Shown here one piece after another: positions 57,334-64,000 of a stretch of 64,000 bases of DNA. The stretch comes from Nemertoderma westbladi. Its lineage: Eukaryota > Xenacoelomorpha > Nemertodermatida > Nemertodermatidae. The stretch covers positions 50,424-114,423 of the forward strand of contig JAUCBJ010002104.1 in assembly GCA_032718475.1 (NCBI GenBank), written 5' to 3'. Made by a program: the position numbers and the translations under genes. Every line of letters begins with the position of its first letter. Position 1 is the first letter of the stretch. The notes under the pieces are model-generated. The model saw only the letters and a program-made list of their open reading frames with translations, searched no databases and had not been told where the DNA came from.

Positions 57334-58306
57334 ATTAATATAGCATATTATGTTTGGAATCTCAGTTAATGGCGCAAAATAATAGAGGTTACACAGACCA
57401 GGTTACAGTGGTGGTGTTTTCTAACCATAACAATGAACGAAACTTTATTTAACTTCCGGTCAATTTGCGCCACCTTCTGGAAACTACATCAGAGTAATTA
57501 CCTTATGCTTGGAGCCTACACAATTATAATATATTATAATCATATATTACAAATGTTAATATTATTTGGATGATTCCCCATAAAGTGCCAATAAGGGAGG
57601 GGGTGGGGGGGGGGGGGGGGGGCGGGGGGGGGTTTGATTACATTTAAACTTTAAACATTTTAATGATAGTGTTAGTGTGGTATGGTGTTGTTTATAATTT
57701 CCAAATGAATGTATTCGTAGCTAAGTGTATGCCACATATAATATGACATATTATATGTCACCCGCCATTAATTATATGCCCGTATTTTATTACACGCCCG
57801 GCCCGTATTAACATGTCCCATAATATGTATTTTATTTAATTCCAATGTACTACAACGAAAAAAATGGAAACACGAGTTGAGACACAAACGTTTTTGGTCC
57901 CTACTCCCATCCAATAGCGTAATATGGCTTATCAGGGGAAGCTAAAGTTAGTATGTTATCAATAGAGGGAAGGGAGAAGGACAGGTTACGTGTGAGTGCG
58001 GGCGGGGGTAGGGCATACTTTACTAACCACAGGGAAGCAGCACCAAAAACTTACGTACTGATGTTAATAATAGACCGACGCATGTGAATTTAAAATATTT
58101 CAAGTACTTCAGAACATGTAGTAGAGGATGGCGTGTAATTACGTTATAATGTGTAAGCAATCAGGTTCCCTAGCAACTATTATAGATGTAATAATTAATA
58201 AAAACTATTTATTACTTGAAAAATAAATAGTATTTTTTTCCTGCTGACCACGGGGTGTATAACCTCTCTACCAGTTAGTACAGGTAAGCGTCCCAGTCGG
58301 TCCAGT
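57334..58306. other. Non-coding with one clear dispersed-repeat copy
   Basis: CAGGTTACAGTGG with TTTTCTAACCATAACAATGA (57390-57440) is copy 8 of the dispersed repeat. GGACAGGTTACGTGTGAG with TTTACTAACCACAGGG (57978-58040) is a degenerate relative. A G-rich run lies at 57595-57632. No gene. Confidence 0.5.
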
Positions 58307-59380
58307 TAGGGATGCAACAGAGCTAAAAAATTTCATCCGGAGCACGGAGGTTTCTCAGGGTTACAATATGAGCTCCGGCCGGAGACGGAGCCGGAGATTT
58401 CGTGATTGATAATTCCAATGTATTATTATAGTAGACAAATGTGTTCATGAGACGAGGGGGGGGGGTGGGGATTTGATGCAAATTCCTTTTCGGAGAATTA
58501 ATGAGAATTAATAGAACATTTAAGTACTGCATCGTTGGTCACTGCGTCGCCGCACTTATCAAATATTTGGTAGGTCTAATGGAGAAACAATGGTTGCTGT
58601 ATAATAATGCAGCACCCAATGGCTATCTGTGACGAAGCCAAAAATCAGATGGGATTGGGGATAAATGAGAGCAATTAATTCTTGAATTATTTTATAAATA
58701 GTTCTAGAATTATAAGTATTTATTAAACTTATTATTTTAGACCAATACAACAAACTAACTGAATAATTTCAATGTTGTTGTTAAACAATTTCACAAGGGG
58801 GGTGGTGTCAGGAAACTGTAACCAATCAGTGTCCACCTACACTTGATTATGTTAATTCAACTCCTAATGCTGCTTTACTCAATGTTAATTAATTTAGTTT
58901 TCTCGTTCTCGAATATTTATTACGTAACTAGAGAGCAACTTAACTACATAAACCAATATTGGATATTGAGTTCCGTTTTGGAATTCGCCTTGCTGACACT
59001 AAAGTTGCAATAACTTTTGAGTGTGTGAATGGATTTTGCCCAAATTACGTGCAAACCTTTCTAATTCGATGTTCTTTCTACACATGCAATAAAACTTAAG
59101 AAATTCCAACAAAAAATACTTTATTTAACTTTTTTGCAAGGAAAAAAAAGAAAAATCAATACAATCCTATTGATTACTTTTTCTCCCTACTGAAAAAGTA
59201 CTCATATTTCTCCCGATTTTGAGGTATATTCGAGCGAAAAAGTAACAATTTAAGAATAAAACTTATTATTTTAATTCGAATTTCAACTACATAAGCTCCG
59301 GATTGCCGGATCAATTTGCCTGGAGCCGGAGACCGAAAATTGGCCCGGATTTCCGGAGCCGGAGCTCTGTTGCATCCCTA
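58307..59380. mobile_element. hAT-like TIR element (1.07 kb) with GCCGGAGCC ends
   Basis: TIR TAGGGATGCAACAGAGCT with perfect inverse AGCTCTGTTGCATCCCTA at the right. GGAGCCGGAGA tracts lie inside both ends, as in the 23.7-26.8 kb element. No clean target duplication: GGTCCAGT at the left, GTCTCCAT at the right. Part of the interior has an inverted relative at 5860-6430. No transposase. Confidence 0.85.
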
Positions 59381-61490
59381 GTCTCCATGGGTATGTGGTC
59401 TGTCTGAACTGAAGTACCGATGGTATGTCTAAATACCGAAATGCAACGGATTCATGTCTGTCAAGGATAGCAGGTGTAGGCCTACAGCAGTATTAGTACA
59501 CGGTAGAGGAACATCCGCCATTTTTAGGAAAATTAGTTGGCTTTATGTGTATCTTCTTTCCATGTGTTTGTAGGAATAAAGTCTATAAATTCGATGCAAT
59601 TTTGTGGAATAAATAATATGCTTTTATAAATTATAGAACAAAATAGTTGTTTGAATAAAATATCTCCCAATTTGGTAATTTTTACGGGGATTCAACCAAG
59701 TAATGAACCAAGGTTTTATATTCCAACATGCAATGCCTAAATCCCAAATATATATATAGGTTATTAAACTGTGTTTCATTAATTTAGATATTGTTTTTTT
59801 TTTCCAAAGGTAACCGAGGTGCAAATTTACATTGATATATAGCATTCTATATTCAATTATTATTTCATCGTTATTAATTAATGTACATGAGCAGGTTACC
59901 TTGGAAAGTAATTCTTACCAAAACAATAAAATTAAGTCAATAGAACAGGTTACGTACATAACTGGTTTTTCTATTGACAAATAGTTTGATAGACTTACCT
60001 AATACATACCACATTTTACTTATACGGTTACTTATTTACATATCATATTGTAAGATCAGTGACCCTCGTAGTCTTGAGTTGTTGTCTCGTAGATTTTGAA
60101 CTTTGAAGATTGCACCCGGTTCCCCTGGAAACAACACTAATTTAAAATGAATGTAACATGTTTTTATATATTTCTATGAACCTTAGCTATCATATCCGAC
60201 CAACATATTCACAGTTATGGTTCATTCACATTGTTTTTGCGAAATAGATATAACGAGTACTTCTATTACAATATCTGAACTGGATAACAGAAGAATTGGG
60301 AAGGAACTGCGGAATTTATATTTAATTATAACGACAGATATTTGATAAATTGCTTGTTCTATGATCTTTAGGTTAGCGAGTTATTCGGTACATCTAATTT
60401 TTGGACGAATATCTGCGAAAATTAGACGCCCAACGCCCAGTAGATAAAGATGCGCCACGACCAGGGCGTATTTCTTGGTGAGTACAAAGGGTCGGCATGC
60501 ATTGCCAATCGGTTCCTTTTGAAAATCGCATCTTAATCTTACCGGGAAATGCTCCCGCCAGAGATGTTCCTAAATTACGCTTTGGATTACTTTCAGCCTT
60601 AAAAATAGCCTCAATCAAATAAAAGCAATTTAAATTAATTACTTATTGTTGCACACCATACTTTATATAGGAAGCTAGTTTATTCATATATCAGTAATTA
60701 ATTATTCCTTTTTCATTGATTCACAAGAATATATAAAAGTGCTTGCCGTTTGATCTGTATCTGATCCTTATTAATTACTTAACAACTTTTGCGCACTTAG
60801 AAGAAAAAGGGCTCAGATTTAAGTCAGTTTTTTTAGTTTTTAGTATTGCGTTTCCGTTGGAGCGATATTAGAGAAACGTCATTAGTTCTTGTGACACTGA
60901 GTATCAGCGATAACAGTTGCGATATCAGCGATAACTGTTGCAATAGTGTCTAACAAACACCATGACACACGATGATACATTCATATTCCTTGATACTGTA
61001 ATTCGGAATAGTCAGCCGGAGGTATTAATTATTGTAATAATTTTATCGGTACATAAAGCACCACTCAGTATCCTCATACTCAATGGATGTCCCTCAGTAT
61101 TTGTAAAAGTTTCATTTCTTAATAACTCATCACCACGTTAAATAAAAAAAAGCCTTTTTAGTTCCTTTTGAAACAAACATCTTAGCACACCTCGAATTAT
61201 ATAATGTTATATTGTAATTAGGAGCCTCAGGTTACTTGCAGTGTTGATGGAGTGAGTATTCAAATACAAAACGGCTCCAACGTTTTTCCCAATTTTTTCC
61301 AACACGGGTAGATGATACCCTGAGTCTAAGGTCAGTCGCAAATGTTCAGACTCGAAGGGTCAGCAACCAATGGGCTGCTTTGATTTACTAATACTGAACC
61401 TTGATCAAACTAGAGTAATCTGAAACGAAATTTTTCAATTCTCGCTATATTTTTTTTAACATCCCACTCCACTACATCTCTACACTCCGG
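59381..61490. other. No gene recognised; one dispersed-repeat copy
   Basis: AT-rich. GAGCAGGTTACCTTGG with TTCTTACCAAAACAATAAAA (59888-59932) is copy 9 of the dispersed repeat. A minus-strand 74-codon ORF at 60394-60618 is less AT-rich than its surroundings, but I cannot identify it. Confidence 0.45.
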
Positions 61491-61640
61491 GAAGGTCGGG
61501 ATTCAGTTTTGTAGGCGAGTCTAAGAATGGGATGCCCTGATTGGGTAATAATAAATCCGGGAGGGTCGAGATTCAGTTTGGCAGCGGGGCCTTCTTGGAA
61601 TGAGCTGCTCTTATTGGCTAATAGTAAACCTCGTTAAAAC
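61490..61640 (+). repeat. Diverged ~75-bp tandem pair
   Basis: TCCGGGAAGGTCGGGATTCA and TCCGGGAGGGTCGAGATTCA begin two imperfect units. Each continues through a GAATG.G..G.CCT/CTC.TATTGG stretch to TAATA.TAA.C. Confidence 0.6.
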
Positions 61641-61655
61641 TCGACTTAACTAAAA

Positions 61656-62016
61656 CGAAATTTATCAATTGATATCTCGTTAGGAACATCCCACACTGCA
61701 ATTATTTATCAATTGATATCTCGTTAGGAACTTCCCACACTGCAATTATTTATCAATTGATATCTCGTTAGGAACATCCCACACTGCAATTATTTATCAA
61801 TTGATATCTCGTTAGGAACATCCCACACTGCAATTATTTATCAATTGATATCTCGTTAGGAACATCCCACACTGCAATTATTTATCAATTGATATCTCGT
61901 TAGGAACATCCCACACTGCAATTATTTATCAATTGATATCTCGTTAGGAACATCCCACACTGCAATTATTTATCTATTGATATCTCGTTAGGAACATCCT
62001 ACACTGCAATTATTTT
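61656..62016 (+). repeat. 44-bp tandem repeat (8 units)
   Basis: Near-identical units containing TTATCAATTGATATCTCGTT, AGGAACATCCCACACTGCAA. Rare differences (ACTTCCC, TATCTATTG, CATCCTAC) mark individual units. Each unit contains the palindromes CAATTG and GATATC. Confidence 0.95.
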
Positions 62017-62620
62017 GCATTGAATTTAACAAGTGTAATTTGCTTTTGCCATGATATTTAGGTATTATAGGAACAGCACTCACTTATTTTACATTTGCCG
62101 TAACCTACATCGCGGCGTGTCTAATGTAAAAAAAAAACCATCATAATAAAATTTCGATAACTCACCATTTTCTGTTTTCAGTTCGGTTAAGGTCTGGAGT
62201 GTTACTGCGTGTTAGCATAAAGGTAACGGTATTTACTTCACTCAGGATATTCAGATGAAAAGTAACTTTACCTTGCAAAATACACTGGGCATGGGCAATA
62301 CTGAGTGATTAAATTTATATTGATGAATGTCTGTCTCCTTCACCTATCATTGCGCCCATTGTAATTCAAAATGTTTAGAAAATAGTTTGTATTCCGGCTG
62401 ATTGCATTCTCCCAAATCAAGGTTTCTCCATTATCATTGAAATCTGAGTTATTGAAAATGAAACTATTGCAAATTGTGAGGGACACCCTGTACTTCATAA
62501 TGCAATAGTGACGTAGACTGGCCCTTTTTCTTCCAAGGTCGCGCCTCTCCTTTGTTCTTATAAACGAGTATCAACTACTTAGTAAGCTCGCTTATTACTA
62601 TAGGTTGAAATGTATGTACG
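62017..62620. other. No gene recognised
   Basis: AT-rich non-coding sequence between the 44-bp array and the unknown ORF. A pyrimidine-rich stretch ending TTTTCTGTTTTCAG at about 62180 could be a splice acceptor, but no exon follows that I can support. Confidence 0.4.
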
Positions 62621-62932
62621 ATGTTTACCGACCAGACCAAGATCATTTTGTATCCCAATTTATCTACTATATTTTTGCCAATTACTATTAATTGGAGTCA
62701 AGTCGGATTGGATTTCGGTACTATGATTACCATAGCTTTAATTGGTGGAAGTATTTGAATTCGAAAGCTTTGGGTTGATCTTCCTTCTGGTGTTCAAGCT
62801 TATCAAAGGGAAACAATTTTTTCCAGAAAAGAAGATAGTGAGATGGTTTGCAAGGAGCGTAACCTTAAAGAAGGTGACTTTAAGTCTCAGAACTTTACAA
62901 ACAAAGACGTGAAACAATTCGATTCGACTTGA
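62621..62932 (+). other. Unidentified reading frame with one internal TGA
   Basis: A frame of 103 codons from ATG to TGA has a single internal stop (TGA at 62756). Before it the product is hydrophobic (STIFLPITINW, TMITIALIGGSI); after it comes a charged segment (IRKLWVDLPSGVQAYQ, SRKEDSEMV). I do not recognise it. Possibilities are a broken gene, an exon pair, a mitochondrial-type insertion (TGA read as Trp) or chance. Confidence 0.2.
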
Positions 62933-63708
62933 AGTCTATTGAAGAGCGTGAAGAAAATACGACGTGACTATCAATGAAGGGGATTCATTTTGAGACCAAT
63001 AAGTAACATAGGTAAACAATCGAAACAATGTTGCGCAAGTCTGATGATTTTGCTTTAAGATTTTCTATTTATTATTTTATTTACATTAATTATGGCATAG
63101 TCAATAACTCACACTCATGTCGGGGTGTTTCTAATAAAAACTCAATTTTTTTGATAGATTACAATGAAAATTCAACTAAGATTCAACTTGAAACCTACAT
63201 TAGCAATATAAGTTAATTAAGTAATCCCATGAGCAGCTATATTTTATTATTATTGATATTGAAGGACGACTTCCACATGCTTGTAGGGTCCAAATAGAAC
63301 CCTATGGGTATGAACTCTAACTTTTTTCCGGGTTCCATTTATTTGGACACCTTTTGTCCTGCTTCTACTGTACTATAAAGCAACCTATTCCGTAGCAACC
63401 TGTTACGTAGGCTTATTAATGGGTTTCACTTCAGAAAATTATTCTCGAGAGGTCAAGCCAGAATATAGAGTGAATAGAAATTACAATAAGAGTGAAGTCT
63501 CAAACGGAGAAAGAAAGGGATTTAAGTAATGATGCACACATTTCTCTACGCAGCAAATTTCGTACAGACCAATCAACGCCCGATAAATAAATACAATTGT
63601 CTAGGTGATTATGTAACTGTAATCTGTTCTATGATCCCCGTTTATTGATTTGGTTAAAATAATTACATTCCTCTGTAACCTGCTCCTTTCCCTTAATTAG
63701 TACTTATC
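62933..63708. other. Non-coding; one dispersed-repeat copy
   Basis: AT-rich. Minus-strand TTTTAACCAAATCAATAAAC with GGAGCAGGTTACAGAGG (63638-63692) is copy 10 of the dispersed repeat, immediately before the RTE fragment. A 62-codon ORF at 63028-63216 is unrecognised. Confidence 0.5.
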
Positions 63709-63711
63709 GGC

Positions 63712-63911
63712 AGTACTCTGTTAATCTACAGGAGCTAATAAACCAACAGGTTGATGCCATCAATGATGCTGACGACAGCAGGAAATCATCCCAGGCATGG
63801 AAATCGATCAATTTGCTTACTGGGCGGAAAAGCCAACCAACCACCAAGGTTAAGGCTGAATCACCAGCCGATTGCCTCATTGGTTGGAAAGCCCACTTTG
63901 AAAAGCTCCTC
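63712..63911 (+). mobile_element. RTE-like fragment (linker region)
   Basis: Matches the 12324-16090 element from GCAGTACTCTG (about 14219) to GAAAAGCTCCTC (about 14420). It keeps the extra G (ACTGGGCGGAAAAG) that the 12.3-kb copy has lost. It stops abruptly where another copy begins in the opposite orientation. Confidence 0.85.
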
Positions 63912-64000
63912 TACTACTACTAGGATCGGCATGCTGCATTGCAGCTGCATTTTTAAGAATGCTGTACCGGCTTGTCAACAAAATTGCACCGCCACAACGC
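63912..64000 (-). mobile_element. 3' end of a second RTE-like copy, cut by the window edge
   Basis: TACTACTACTAGGATCGGCA and onward equals the 3' terminus of the 31028-34304 copy, read on the minus strand. It continues beyond the window. The tail abuts the plus-strand fragment, so one copy has probably inserted into another. Confidence 0.85.

Noticed and set aside
60394-60618. Possible 74-codon exon or gene on the minus strand
   Set aside because: Composition is more gene-like than the surroundings and an AG precedes it, but no domain, partner exon or homolog can be supported from sequence alone.
61490-61640. tRNA-like or RNA gene in the TCCGGGAAGGTCGGGATTCA repeats
   Set aside because: The GGTCGGGATTC phrase loosely resembles a B box, but no cloverleaf arms or A box can be placed around it.

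Overview
The window is animal nuclear DNA, AT-rich and dominated by repeats, with one intact protein-coding gene. That gene (47298-51884, + strand) is an ortholog of TCERG1/CA150, a metazoan nuclear factor coupling transcription and splicing. Everything else recognisable is a mobile element, a tandem array or a decayed gene copy. Animal TCERG1, RTE-like non-LTR retrotransposons, many TIR DNA transposons and an over-represented TAGGCCTA palindrome suggest a marine invertebrate, perhaps a deuterostome. The species assignment is a weak inference.

Layout. 0.4-0.85 kb: remnant of a LINE reverse transcriptase. 1.0-12.3 kb: one very large element with ~0.3-kb terminal inverted repeats; just inside the TIRs lie arrays of a 31-bp unit in opposite orientations (about 220 units in three blocks). 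12.3-16.1 kb: an almost full-length, frameshifted RTE-like retrotransposon flanked by a 147-bp direct duplication. 17.8-21.4 kb: a family of inverted repeats split by a second RTE-like element with a 12-bp target duplication. 23.7-26.8 kb: three TIR elements nested in one another. 27.7-29.9 kb: a hAT-like element carrying a 12-bp minisatellite. 31.0-34.3 kb: a minus-strand RTE-like copy with a 47-51-bp target duplication, itself interrupted by a 1.2-kb hAT-like element. 34.4-37.6 kb: a TIR element carrying an intronless, frameshifted N-terminal fragment of the RNA helicase DDX1. 39.1-44.9 kb: four more hAT-like elements, two nested. 47.3-51.9 kb: TCERG1 in a single uninterrupted reading frame behind a good 3' splice site. 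53.5-57.3 kb: about 103 copies of a 37-bp unit, each with GTAAGT. 58.3-59.4 kb: another TIR element. 61.7-62.0 kb: eight copies of a 44-bp unit. The right edge holds two RTE-like pieces head to head.

Common themes. At least seven elements combine TAGGG-, CAGGG- or GGGTCC-type termini, perfect 8-bp target duplications (seen in six of them) and family-specific short subterminal arrays, without any transposase: a cohort of non-autonomous hAT-like elements. A separate short repeat, recognised by AACCAAAACAATAAAC plus an upstream CAGGTTACAGAGG-like box, recurs at ten places in both orientations, once just upstream of TCERG1. Long ORFs over the arrays are by-products of unit lengths not divisible by three.
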